DNA of 37,780 bases. Origin: Pseudomonadota bacterium (GTDB taxonomy: Bacteria > Pseudomonadota > Gammaproteobacteria > Burkholderiales > Burkholderiaceae_C). The DNA lies in NCBI GenBank assembly GCA_020161145.1, contig JAIUPQ010000009.1, forward strand, positions 1-37,780, given 5' to 3'. The notes beneath the pieces were generated by a model, which searched no databases, had not been told where the DNA came from, and worked only from the letters and a program-made list of their open reading frames with translations. Position 1 is the first letter of the stretch. The number at the start of each line of letters is the position of its first letter. Made by a program: the position numbers and the translations under genes. Below, one piece after another: positions 1-6,709 of this stretch.

Positions 1-141
1 TCATGGGCGCTTCTCCACATGCAAGGCTTGAGCAGCCTTCAACTCGGCAATCCACTCGCTCATCACAGCACGCGCCATGAAGAACGGATAGCGTCGATTG
101 TCTATGCAATCATCCGGGATGCAACAGCTAGGCAGCACCAT
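1..141 (-). CDS. Short unrecognised ORF, 46 aa
   Basis: An ATG at 141 opens a 46-codon frame that ends with a TGA at the very edge of the window (1-3). I do not recognise the product. It has a Cys-Cys pair near the N-terminus, a DNRRYPFF stretch, and a C-terminal amphipathic segment (SEWIAELKAAQALHVEKR) that looks like genuine coding sequence. The frame is open upstream only to a stop near 213, so the ORF is either complete and very small or the 3' remainder of a gene broken at the same scar as its divergent MAPEG-like neighbour. Only the open frame and composition support it. Confidence 0.3.
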   Translation of the reverse strand: MVLPSCCIPDDCIDNRRYPFFMARAVMSEWIAELKAAQALHVEKRP

Positions 142-158
142 CCATTCTGAGGTCCACC

Positions 159-302
159 ATGCGCGAAACCGCCATCCTCGTTCCTGTCTTCGTGCTCGCG
201 GCCTGGACGGTGCTCATTCTGGTGGTCGTTGCTGCCCGGCGTCTGCGTTCGCGGCTTTCTCCATGCCGCTGGCGTGGGGATGAATTTTGCAGGGCCGACT
301 AT
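159..302 (+). pseudogene. Truncated 5' end of a MAPEG-family membrane protein gene
   Basis: The ATG at 159 follows a GAGG ribosome-binding site. The first 30 residues (MRETAILVPVFVLAAW, then a Leu/Val-rich helix and RRLRS) resemble the first transmembrane helix of small MAPEG-family proteins. A GDEF stretch follows where that family has a D-[DE]-F motif after helix 1. After about 46 residues the frame runs into the antisense of the lyase gene and no longer resembles any membrane protein; the remaining three helices expected in a protein of about 130 aa are absent. I read this as a gene cut at about 300 by the event that brought in the lyase/Lrp pair. The family assignment rests on one helix and is tentative. 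Confidence 0.4.
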
Positions 303-1460
303 CTATTTGATGCAAGTCCTCAAGGCCTGTTCGATATCAGAACGGAGGTCCTCAGGCGCTTCAAGACCAATGTTCAATCGGACCAGGCGTCCGCCGTAGT
401 TTTTTCCTGGCCGCTCCAGATTCGGATAGACCAGCGCGAGGCTAGTGACCCCACCCCAACTCATTCCAATTTTGAACACCTTCAGCGCGTTAACAAACGC
501 GTCGACTTGAGCAGCCGGGATCTCATCGCGGAACGTGATCGAGAAGACACTTGCCGAGCCGGTGAAATCTCGCCTCCAGATTTCGTGGCCCGGGCAAGAA
601 GCAAAGGCAGGATGGAGAACAGACTCAATCATGGGCTGCTCCGCCAACCAGCCGGCGATCGCCAGAGTGCTGTTTTCCAGGTGGGTCAGTCGGATACCCA
701 GTGTTTGCAGGCCACGGAGAGCGAGGCTGCAATCATCTGGCGAGACCGCCAGGCCAAGCTGTTTGAACGTGTCCCCCACCACTTCTTTGAGATGCTCGTT
801 CTTGACCGAGACCGTCCCCAGCAAGAGATCACTATGCCCGCCAATGTACTTGGTCAGAGCCTGGACACTGATATCCACTCCGTGCGCGAACGCATCAAAC
901 AGAACTCCGGCGGCGTAAGTGTTATCGATGGCAACCGGAACACCAAACGTATGCGCAACCTTGCAGATGGCTGGAATATCTTGAATCTCCATCGTCACCG
1001 ACCCGGGACTTTCCGTCCAAATCAGGGCCGTGTTTGGACGGATCAACGCAGCGATGTCTGCCCCGATCAGCGGATCGTAGGGTTCAACTTCAACGCCAAG
1101 GCGCTTGAGCAGATTGGATGCCATCTCCTTGTTCGGGCCGTATGCGCTGTATGGCACGAGGGCATGGCTGCCGGTAGAGCAGAGAGCGAAATACACCAAG
1201 GCAATAGCGGCCTGACCACCAGGTACAGTGAAGGTGTGATGAGCCCCCTCAAGCTGACCAACCCGCGCCGCAAGTTCCATGGCGGTAGGGGTACCATAGA
1301 GACCATAGGTGTACCGGTTCTGCTGCTGTTTCCAATCGTCCCGGACGTCAGCTTGAGAGTCGAACAGGACTGTCGAACCACGGTACGTTGGAACTGTGAG
1401 GGATTTGAAGCCGGTTGGTGCGAGTTGCTGCGGTTGAACGAGACGAGTACGCCAATGCAT
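303..1460 (-). CDS. PLP-dependent trans-sulfuration enzyme (cystathionine beta-lyase / methionine gamma-lyase type)
   Basis: This is a fold-type I PLP enzyme of the Cys/Met metabolism family, 385 aa, which is normal length. Enzymes of this family cleave or form C-S bonds in cystathionine, methionine or homocysteine in the cytoplasm. Visible features are the substrate/phosphate loop near YTYGLYGTPT, the glycine loop TVPGGQAAIA that stacks on PLP, the ring-nitrogen aspartate in AIDNTYAAG (D179), and the Schiff-base lysine in QALTKYIGGHSD (K204). I chose the ATG at 1460 because AAGG lies 8 nt upstream; an in-frame GTG at 1469 is possible. It is divergent from an Lrp-type regulator 100 bp away, the usual layout for a regulator and its target. 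G+C is lower than in the rest of the window. The sequence does not settle which C-S lyase it is; metC-like is the safest reading. Confidence 0.85.
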   Translation of the reverse strand: MHWRTRLVQPQQLAPTGFKSLTVPTYRGSTVLFDSQADVRDDWKQQQNRYTYGLYGTPTAMELAARVGQLEGAHHTFTVPGGQAAIALVYFALCSTGSHALVPYSAYGPNKEMASNLLKRLGVEVEPYDPLIGADIAALIRPNTALIWTESPGSVTMEIQDIPAICKVAHTFGVPVAIDNTYAAGVLFDAFAHGVDISVQALTKYIGGHSDLLLGTVSVKNEHLKEVVGDTFKQLGLAVSPDDCSLALRGLQTLGIRLTHLENSTLAIAGWLAEQPMIESVLHPAFASCPGHEIWRRDFTGSASVFSITFRDEIPAAQVDAFVNALKVFKIGMSWGGVTSLALVYPNLERPGKNYGGRLVRLNIGLEAPEDLRSDIEQALRTCIK

Positions 1461-1545
1461 GAGAAACACCTTATAACGTGACCACGATTTGATGGTAGTT
1501 TATTGCGTATGGCTTGATAAATGGCCCCGTTTTTCCAACCCGAAA

Positions 1546-1560
1546 TGAGAAATTTTCTCA
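1546..1560. promoter_or_regulatory. Perfect 7-bp-arm palindrome touching the Lrp start codon
   Basis: TGAGAAATTTTCTCA is a perfect inverted repeat (7-nt arms, one central T) whose last base abuts the ATG of the Lrp/AsnC gene. Its A/T-rich core fits the centre of the 15-bp Lrp-family site (AWATTWT) while the outer bases do not. The length, symmetry and location fit an autoregulatory operator for the adjacent regulator, possibly also controlling the divergent lyase. This is inference; no binding data exist here. Confidence 0.55.
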
Positions 1561-2049
1561 ATGGCGCAGGACCAGAACCTCGATAAATTCGATATGGCCT
1601 TGATCGCTGCGCTGCAGGTGGACAACAGCGTCCCGTTGCGCGAACTGGCCGATCAGGTACACCTGTCAACCGCCTCAGTTCAGCGGCGTATTCAGCGGAT
1701 GCAGAAAACAGGGGTCATCAAGGCTAATGCAGCCGTCATAGACCCCGATAAGGTGGGGAGGGTGATCACGATTGCGGTCGAGGTGCATGTGGATCGCGTC
1801 CAATCCGACGATCTAAATGCCATCAAAAAGCAGTTCTCCGGTCAGGAAATCCAACAGTGCTACTACGTCACAGGGGATGCTGACTTTCTGCTGATTTTGA
1901 ATGTCACCAGCATGGCCGAGTTCCAGCTAATTGCAAACAGGCTTTTTTACAGCAATCCAAGTGTCAAATGGTTCAGAACTATTGTGGTAATGGATAGAGT
2001 GAAGACAACACTTCACGTCCCGCTTACTGACTCTCAGGCAAGCAGTTAG
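1561..2049 (+). CDS. Lrp/AsnC family transcriptional regulator
   Basis: This 162-aa feast/famine regulator has the standard layout. An N-terminal winged helix-turn-helix (about residues 8-60: DKFDMALIAALQ, then LRELADQVHLSTASVQRRIQRM) is followed by a C-terminal RAM/ligand-binding domain (about 65-150) with the family's YYVTGDADFLLILNV segment. Such proteins form dimers to octamers, bind amino acids and regulate amino-acid metabolism genes. Here the obvious candidate target is the divergent PLP lyase. The start ATG has no strong Shine-Dalgarno (a weak GAGA lies 10 nt upstream) and directly abuts the palindrome at 1546-1560. Base composition matches the lyase rather than the flanking chromosome, so the two were probably acquired together. 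Confidence 0.9.
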   Translation: MAQDQNLDKFDMALIAALQVDNSVPLRELADQVHLSTASVQRRIQRMQKTGVIKANAAVIDPDKVGRVITIAVEVHVDRVQSDDLNAIKKQFSGQEIQQCYYVTGDADFLLILNVTSMAEFQLIANRLFYSNPSVKWFRTIVVMDRVKTTLHVPLTDSQASS

Positions 2050-2217
2050 ATAAATATACCGCTGGCATCGCAGCCCAGGCCCGCACCTCGGGTTGAACCA
2101 TGAAATACATGGCCCAACCGGGGGCGCCTCCGGCGGCCTGGCAGGGGCCCTTTGTTCAAAGAACATTCACACAAAGACGAATTCAACAACCCGCCTCGAG
2201 CACAGAATTTCGGACAC
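2050..2217. other. Non-coding scar between the Lrp gene and the transposase fragment
   Basis: No gene is supported here; short open frames on the minus strand have no recognisable protein. Near 2167-2185 and again at 2201-2220 there are ACACA-containing stretches (CACAGAATTTCGGACACTTC in the second). These resemble the terminal repeats of IS256-type elements in the same orientation as the one beyond the transposase fragment. They may be ends of eroded elements, but no partner repeat was found. Confidence 0.35.
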
Positions 2218-2394
2218 TTCCCCAAGCACGCGCTCAATGAGCGCCTTCTTGAACGCCATCGACGCGGCGTTGACTGCCTCGCCGCTCATCGGCCCGCTGA
2301 CGAACTGGTCCAGCAGCTCTTTGGGGATCTTGGGCAGCGCTGTGGACTTGGCCGCAATCGCTGCGTTCTTCATCTTCGTCTTGCTGATCGGCAT
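2218..2394 (-). pseudogene. 5' fragment of an IS256-family transposase
   Basis: The ATG at 2394 follows an AGGAG site. The first 58 residues match the start of IS256-family transposases (IPKELLDQFVSGPMS, then GEAVNAASMAFKKALIERVLG). In intact proteins of this family, roughly 400 aa long, this is followed by a segment like AELSHHLGY and the DDE catalytic core. Here the match stops after IERVLG and the frame runs through unrelated residues to a stop at 2167. The core, including all three catalytic acids, is missing, so it cannot be active. An IS-end-like sequence lies upstream at about 2425-2447. Confidence 0.7.
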
Positions 2395-2424
2395 ACATGC
2401 TCCTGACGGTCATGCTATGCCTCG

Positions 2425-2447
2425 CACACAAAAATCAGGATGGGCTC
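2425..2447. repeat. Possible terminal repeat of the IS256-type remnant
   Basis: CACACAAAAATCAGGA, followed by TGGGCTC, lies 31 bp upstream of the transposase fragment start, where the upstream-end repeat of an IS256-type element is expected. It shares the inward-pointing ACACA and outward GGA pattern of such ends, and resembles the sequence at 2201-2220 in the same orientation. The matching opposite-end repeat is not present. Confidence 0.3.
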
Positions 2448-2564
2448 GGCGCGGCCTAACGCTAGACTGGACTGCACTTCCCATCGTGACACTTGGATGC
2501 CGAACTCCATCAACTCTTGTGGCACCTCGAGACGGGGAAATCGCTTGTATCCAGTAGGCCTAAC

Positions 2565-3164
2565 ATGCAAATCTCGTCGCACTTCAGCTGCCTCAGAACT
2601 TCACCACAACTGGCCAGGCAGTACGAATTGCTACAGCGCCTGCAAAGCGCACTCTCACAGGATGCCCGCTGCCTAGGGGCGGCGGTTGGTGGCTCGCTCG
2701 CCGAGCGTCGCGGAGATCGCATGTCGGACGTTGATCTTCTGGTCTATTGCGAGACCAACGCTGCATCCGACATTCTGAAGATGCTGAGTGAGATCGCCGC
2801 CGACCTGCCAGTTGTGCATCGGTTGTCAGGTCAACACGACTCATGCAGCGTGTACGAAAAAGTCATTCTTGAAGACTGGTCATCCTACGAGCTACACGTT
2901 GTTGAGCCCTCGACACGTATGCGACTCGCCCCCCCGTACCTTGAAGTCCTCAACCATGGCGACTACCTGGCAAGCAGAACCGATGACCAGAAGCCAATCG
3001 GTCGCAGCACAGCCAAGCCGCTGTCAAGCGGAGAGAGTGGGCTCGTGTGGGAACTATTCAACTGCATCAAATGGCTGCGTCGTGGCGAGGTTGGGTTCAC
3101 GACACATTACCTGCAAGCGCTTGGCAACGAACTCGCGCTTCGCGCGCTCGCGGGTGAGGCCTGA
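2565..3164 (+). CDS. Nucleotidyltransferase-domain protein (pol beta superfamily), substrate unknown
   Basis: This 199-aa protein carries the nucleotidyltransferase signature of the DNA polymerase beta superfamily. GGS at residues 42-44 is followed by SDVDLLVY with two metal-binding aspartates, D55 and D57; a third acidic position may lie in the YELHVVE strand. The family includes aminoglycoside nucleotidyltransferases, MNT-type antitoxins and tRNA-modifying enzymes, and nothing here chooses among them. I took the ATG at 2565 because AGTAGG lies 7 nt upstream; the open frame extends 24 codons further up through IS-remnant DNA. The protein is shorter than typical antibiotic-type members (about 250 aa). 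The same frame stays open beyond the TGA at 3162-3164 for more than 30 codons, so a nonsense truncation is possible. Confidence 0.7.
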   Translation: MQISSHFSCLRTSPQLARQYELLQRLQSALSQDARCLGAAVGGSLAERRGDRMSDVDLLVYCETNAASDILKMLSEIAADLPVVHRLSGQHDSCSVYEKVILEDWSSYELHVVEPSTRMRLAPPYLEVLNHGDYLASRTDDQKPIGRSTAKPLSSGESGLVWELFNCIKWLRRGEVGFTTHYLQALGNELALRALAGEA

Positions 3165-3271
3165 CATGTCGGGCAACCCGGCGCGCCACGGCAGGCCAGC
3201 CGTTGGATTGACAACCGGCGCCGTGGTCACGTCGATGCCTTGCGTCTGCTGTGGGGCACCTCAGTGAGGGC

Positions 3272-4468
3272 TCAGCCCGCCAAGACCTTGGCCATGGCCT
3301 CGGCCACGCGCTCGACGTTGCGCGAGTTCAGGCCGGCCACGCACATGCGGCCCGAGCGCAGCACGTAGACGCCCTCTTGCTCGCGCAGGCGGTCGGCCTG
3401 CTCGGCCGTCAGGCCCGTGTAGCTGAACATACCGCGCTGGGTCAGCAGGTAGTTGAAGTCGCGCCCGGGCAGGCGGGCGGTCAGCACGGCGTGCAGGCGC
3501 TCGCGCATCAGGCGGATGCGGGCGCGCATGCCCTCGAGCTCGCTGGCCCACTGCTGGCGCAGCGCCGGGGTGTTGAGCACGGTGGCGACCAACTGACCGG
3601 CATGCAGCGGCGGGTTGGAGTAGTTGGCGCGCACGGTGGCCTTGAGCTGGCCCAGCACGCGGGCGGCCTGGTCGGCGTCGGGGCAGACCACGCTGAGCGC
3701 GCCGCAGCGCTCGCCGTAGACCGACAGGCTTTTGGAGAACGAGTTGGTGATGATGAAGGTGACGTCGGCCGCCACCAGCGCGCGCACGGCGTAGACGTCT
3801 TCGTCCATGCCGTCGCCAAAGCCCTGGTAGGCCAGGTCCAGGAAGGGCAGCAGGTTGCGCGCCTTGAACACGGGGATCAGCGCCTGCCACTGGTCGGGCG
3901 TCAAGTCCACGCCGGTGGGGTTGTGGCAGCAGGTGTGCAGCAGCACCACGCTTTGGGCGGGCATCTGCTCGATGGCGGCCTTCATGGCATCAAAGCGCAG
4001 GCCGCCGGTGGCGGCGTCGTAATAGGGGTAGGTCTCCACCTTGCGGCCAGCGGCCTGGAAGACGGCGCGGTGGTTTTCCCAGGTGGGGTCGCTGAGGTAG
4101 ATGGTGCTGCCCGGCAGCCAGCGAGCCAGGAAGTCGGCGCCCACGCGCAAGCCGCCCGACGAGCCCACGGTCTGGATGGTGGCCACGCGGCCGGCCTTGA
4201 GGGCGGCGCTGTCGGCGCCAAACAGCAGCGTCTGCACGCCCGAGCGGAAGGCGGCCAGGCCCTCCATGGGCAGATAGGGTTTGGGGCCCACGTGGGCGGC
4301 GATCTCGGCCTCGGCCGCGCGCACCGCGCCCAGCACCGGAATCTTGCCCTCGTCGTCGAAGTAGATGCCGATCGACAGATTGATCTTGCCCTCGCGCGGG
4401 TCTTTCTGGAACGACTCGTTCAGCGTGAGGATGGGGTCGCCGGCATAGGGTTCGAGGTGGGCAAACAT
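3272..4468 (-). CDS. Aromatic-amino-acid / aspartate aminotransferase (class I)
   Basis: This 398-aa class I aminotransferase has the length of the AspC/TyrB group. It transfers the amino group of aspartate, tyrosine or phenylalanine to 2-oxoglutarate. Visible are the N-terminal DPILTLNESFQKD segment, HNPTG at 182-186, the PLP-ring aspartate in DLAYQGFGDG (D211), the Schiff-base lysine in TNSFSKSLSVYGER (K246), and a GLNSRNVERVAEAM C-terminus. The frame is open far upstream, but the family N-terminus begins at the ATG at 4468. It is the last gene of the minus-strand run, 34 nt after the lipoprotein hydrolase, with no strong Shine-Dalgarno in the gap. The sequence alone does not separate TyrB from AspC specificity. 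Confidence 0.93.
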   Translation of the reverse strand: MFAHLEPYAGDPILTLNESFQKDPREGKINLSIGIYFDDEGKIPVLGAVRAAEAEIAAHVGPKPYLPMEGLAAFRSGVQTLLFGADSAALKAGRVATIQTVGSSGGLRVGADFLARWLPGSTIYLSDPTWENHRAVFQAAGRKVETYPYYDAATGGLRFDAMKAAIEQMPAQSVVLLHTCCHNPTGVDLTPDQWQALIPVFKARNLLPFLDLAYQGFGDGMDEDVYAVRALVAADVTFIITNSFSKSLSVYGERCGALSVVCPDADQAARVLGQLKATVRANYSNPPLHAGQLVATVLNTPALRQQWASELEGMRARIRLMRERLHAVLTARLPGRDFNYLLTQRGMFSYTGLTAEQADRLREQEGVYVLRSGRMCVAGLNSRNVERVAEAMAKVLAG

Positions 4469-4502
4469 GGTGTGGGCAGGGGGTGGGCTAGGGGAGGGGC
4501 GA

Positions 4503-5339
4503 TTATCTCGCGGCGTCCTGCGCGCCAAACACATGCGCCGCGTAGTCGGCGTAGAGGGCCGCGCCCTGCGGCGTGACCAGGGCCCGGTGCGGCGCGCCGG
4601 CGACCAGCGCCCAGCGCTTGCGCGGGCTGGCGAGGCCCGCGTAAAGGGCCTCGCCCAGCGCGGGCACCGTGTTGGTGTCGGCCTCACCGGTGACGACCAG
4701 CACGGGGCCGCGGTAGTCGACCAACGCGGCGAGGGTGTCGTAGCGCAACAGCGCGGGCGCCGGCTCAACGCGCGCAAACGCCTTCGCGTACCACGGCAGG
4801 TGCGCGTCCAGATAGGCCTGCAGGTTGGGCGTCGCGCCTTCGAGCAGCAGCGCATCCACCGGCCGGTGCCGCGCCACGTGGGCGGCCAGCACCGAGCCCA
4901 GCGAGAAGCCGTGCACCAGCAGCGGGCCTTGCGTGCGGGCGCGCACGGCGTCATAGAGCGCCAAGGCGTCATCCGCCAGTGCGTCGACGCTGGCGTCGCC
5001 GCCGGTCTGGCCCAGGCCGCGGCGGTCGAACACGTAGGCATTGAGGCCCAGCCGCTCGAACTGCCACAGCCGCGTGGCGCCTTCGCGGTCCAGCACCTCA
5101 CCGCTGCCTTGAAAGAACAGCACGCTGCCGCGCGCCTGCGCGGTCGTCTGGCTCAGGCCGTGGCTGACGTGGCCATCGGCGTGGGTCACGGCCATGGGGT
5201 GGCGGGTGAAGCGCCCGTCCACGGCGGCCACCGGCCAGGCGCCGTCGGAAGGGGGCAGGAAGTCGCGCTCGGTGACGGTCATCGCGCAGCCGCCGAGCAG
5301 CAGGGCGGCCAGCGCCATCAATGTCAATGTCTTTTTCAT
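4503..5339 (-). CDS. Alpha/beta-hydrolase lipoprotein
   Basis: This 278-aa protein begins with a lipoprotein signal peptide (MKKTLTLMALAALLLGGC), so C18 should be lipidated and the enzyme anchored to a membrane facing the periplasm. It is an alpha/beta hydrolase. VLFFQGSGE forms the oxyanion-loop strand, GFSLGS holds the nucleophile S146 (GxSxG), the acid is probably the Asp in VVTGEADTN, and the histidine lies in GAPHRALV near the C-terminus. The substrate is unknown; esterase or peptidase are both possible. Its ATG overlaps the stop of the glutathione peroxidase gene as ATGA, implying translational coupling. Confidence 0.85.
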   Translation of the reverse strand: MKKTLTLMALAALLLGGCAMTVTERDFLPPSDGAWPVAAVDGRFTRHPMAVTHADGHVSHGLSQTTAQARGSVLFFQGSGEVLDREGATRLWQFERLGLNAYVFDRRGLGQTGGDASVDALADDALALYDAVRARTQGPLLVHGFSLGSVLAAHVARHRPVDALLLEGATPNLQAYLDAHLPWYAKAFARVEPAPALLRYDTLAALVDYRGPVLVVTGEADTNTVPALGEALYAGLASPRKRWALVAGAPHRALVTPQGAALYADYAAHVFGAQDAAR

Positions 5340-5833
5340 GCCTTGGTCTCCAATGCGGTCTCAATGTCTGCGGCCAGTTTCTCGGGCGCCTCCTGCGGCG
5401 CATAGCGGCGGATCACCTGGCCGTCACGGCCGATCAGGAACTTGGTGAAATTCCACTTGATGGCCTCTATGCCCAGGATGCCGGGCTTGGCGTCCTTGAG
5501 CCAGCGCCACAGCGGGTGGGCGTCGGCGCCGTTGACGTGGGTCTTGGCCATCATGGGGAAGGCGACGCCGTAGTTGCGCTGGCAGAAGGCGCCGATCTCG
5601 GCGTCGCTGCCCGGGTCCTGGCCGCCAAACTCATTGCTGGGAAAGCCCACCACCACCAGGCCCTGGGGCGCATAGCGTTCATACAGGGCTTGCAGGCCGG
5701 CAAACTGGGGCGTGAAGCCGCAGGCGCTGGCGGTGTTGACCACCAGCACCACGTGGCCGGCCAGTGGGGCAAAGGCAAAGGGCTGGCCGCCGATGTCGGT
5801 GGCGTGAAACTCGAACAGGGTCTGGTCGCTCAT
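5336..5833 (-). CDS. Glutathione peroxidase family protein
   Basis: This 165-aa cytoplasmic thiol peroxidase reduces hydroperoxides using glutathione or, in many bacterial members, thioredoxin. The full catalytic set is visible: C38 in NTASACGFTPQF, Q72 in GFPSNEFGGQDPG, and W127-N128 in KWNFTKFL. It is a Cys, not selenocysteine, form. A second cysteine in GAFCQRNYG sits where resolving cysteines occur in some members. The start at 5833 overlaps the stop of the EamA gene (ATGA), and its own stop overlaps the start of the lipoprotein hydrolase gene in the same way. The three are therefore almost certainly one translationally coupled unit. Confidence 0.93.
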   Translation of the reverse strand: MSDQTLFEFHATDIGGQPFAFAPLAGHVVLVVNTASACGFTPQFAGLQALYERYAPQGLVVVGFPSNEFGGQDPGSDAEIGAFCQRNYGVAFPMMAKTHVNGADAHPLWRWLKDAKPGILGIEAIKWNFTKFLIGRDGQVIRRYAPQEAPEKLAADIETALETKA

Positions 5834-6702
5834 GTCGTCTCCTTGGCAGCATGGGGCAGGGCCGCGAGCAAGGCCGCGCCAATGATGAGGCCGCCGCCCG
5901 CGGCCAGCCGTGCGCTGGCGCTGCCGGCACCCAGCAGCAACGCCGAGCCGGTGGCCCACAGCACCTCGGTCACCATGATGACGGCGGTGGTGCTGGCGGG
6001 CAAGCGCGAGGCGCCGTATTGCAACGCCAGGTTGCCGCACATGAAGCCGGCGGCCAGGGCCGCCGCGCCCCACAGCCACGGCCCCGGTGCGGGCGGCGGC
6101 GCCACGGCCAGCAGCACGGCCAGCAGCAGTGCCACCACGCAACCGCCCAGAAACATGGCCAGCCCCTTGGCGGCGCTGCCGCGCGCGGCAGCGCGGCGCA
6201 GCAGGATGTTGTTGCAGGCAAAGCACAGGCCACCGGCCAGCCCCAGCAGGTCGGCGGGCGCCAGGTGGAGGGCCATGCCCTGCGGCGGCCACAGCACCAG
6301 GGCGGCACCGCACAGAGCCATGGCCACGCGCAGCGCGGCGGCGCGGGTCACCGGTTCGTGCAGCAGCAGGCGGCCCAGCAGCACGGCCCACAGTGGCATC
6401 AGGTAAAAGAGCAGCACCACGCGCACCACGTCGCCCACGGTGACGCCCCAGTTGAAGCTGGCGTTGGTGCCGCCGGCAAACAGCACGATCAGCCACAGCG
6501 CGCGGTGGCGCGCCAGCTCGGCCCAGGCGCGCGGGCGTGCCAGCGTGATCAGCGCCACTGCCAGCGCGTAGACGACGGCAGTGGCCCACAGCGGGTGCAG
6601 CCCGCGCTCGCTGAGCCAGCGCAGCGGCAGCCAGGCCAGGCCCCAGATGGCGGCGTTGACCAGCAAGGCGCCGGCGGCCAGGTCACGCCTGTCGTGGGTC
6701 AT
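5830..6702 (-). CDS. EamA/DMT-family transporter
   Basis: This 290-aa integral membrane protein has about ten hydrophobic helices in two EamA-type halves, typical of the drug/metabolite transporter superfamily (RhaT/YdcZ-like exporters). The first helix contains AAIWGLAWLPLRW, matching the family's N-terminal pattern, and the second repeat holds GLCFACNNILLRR. The ATG at 6702 starts at the family N-terminus; the frame is open further up into lplT. The gap from the lplT stop is 7 nt and the end overlaps gpx by 4 nt, so it is cotranscribed with both. The substrate is unknown; amino acids or metabolites are usual for the family. Confidence 0.85.
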   Translation of the reverse strand: MTHDRRDLAAGALLVNAAIWGLAWLPLRWLSERGLHPLWATAVVYALAVALITLARPRAWAELARHRALWLIVLFAGGTNASFNWGVTVGDVVRVVLLFYLMPLWAVLLGRLLLHEPVTRAAALRVAMALCGAALVLWPPQGMALHLAPADLLGLAGGLCFACNNILLRRAAARGSAAKGLAMFLGGCVVALLLAVLLAVAPPPAPGPWLWGAAALAAGFMCGNLALQYGASRLPASTTAVIMVTEVLWATGSALLLGAGSASARLAAGGGLIIGAALLAALPHAAKETT

Positions 6703-6709
6703 GACAGGG

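Noticed and set aside
3251-4576. 441-codon plus-strand frame opposite the aminotransferase
   Set aside because: The composition (Val/Gly/His/Gln repeats) is typical of antisense in GC-rich DNA, and the minus strand encodes a complete aminotransferase.
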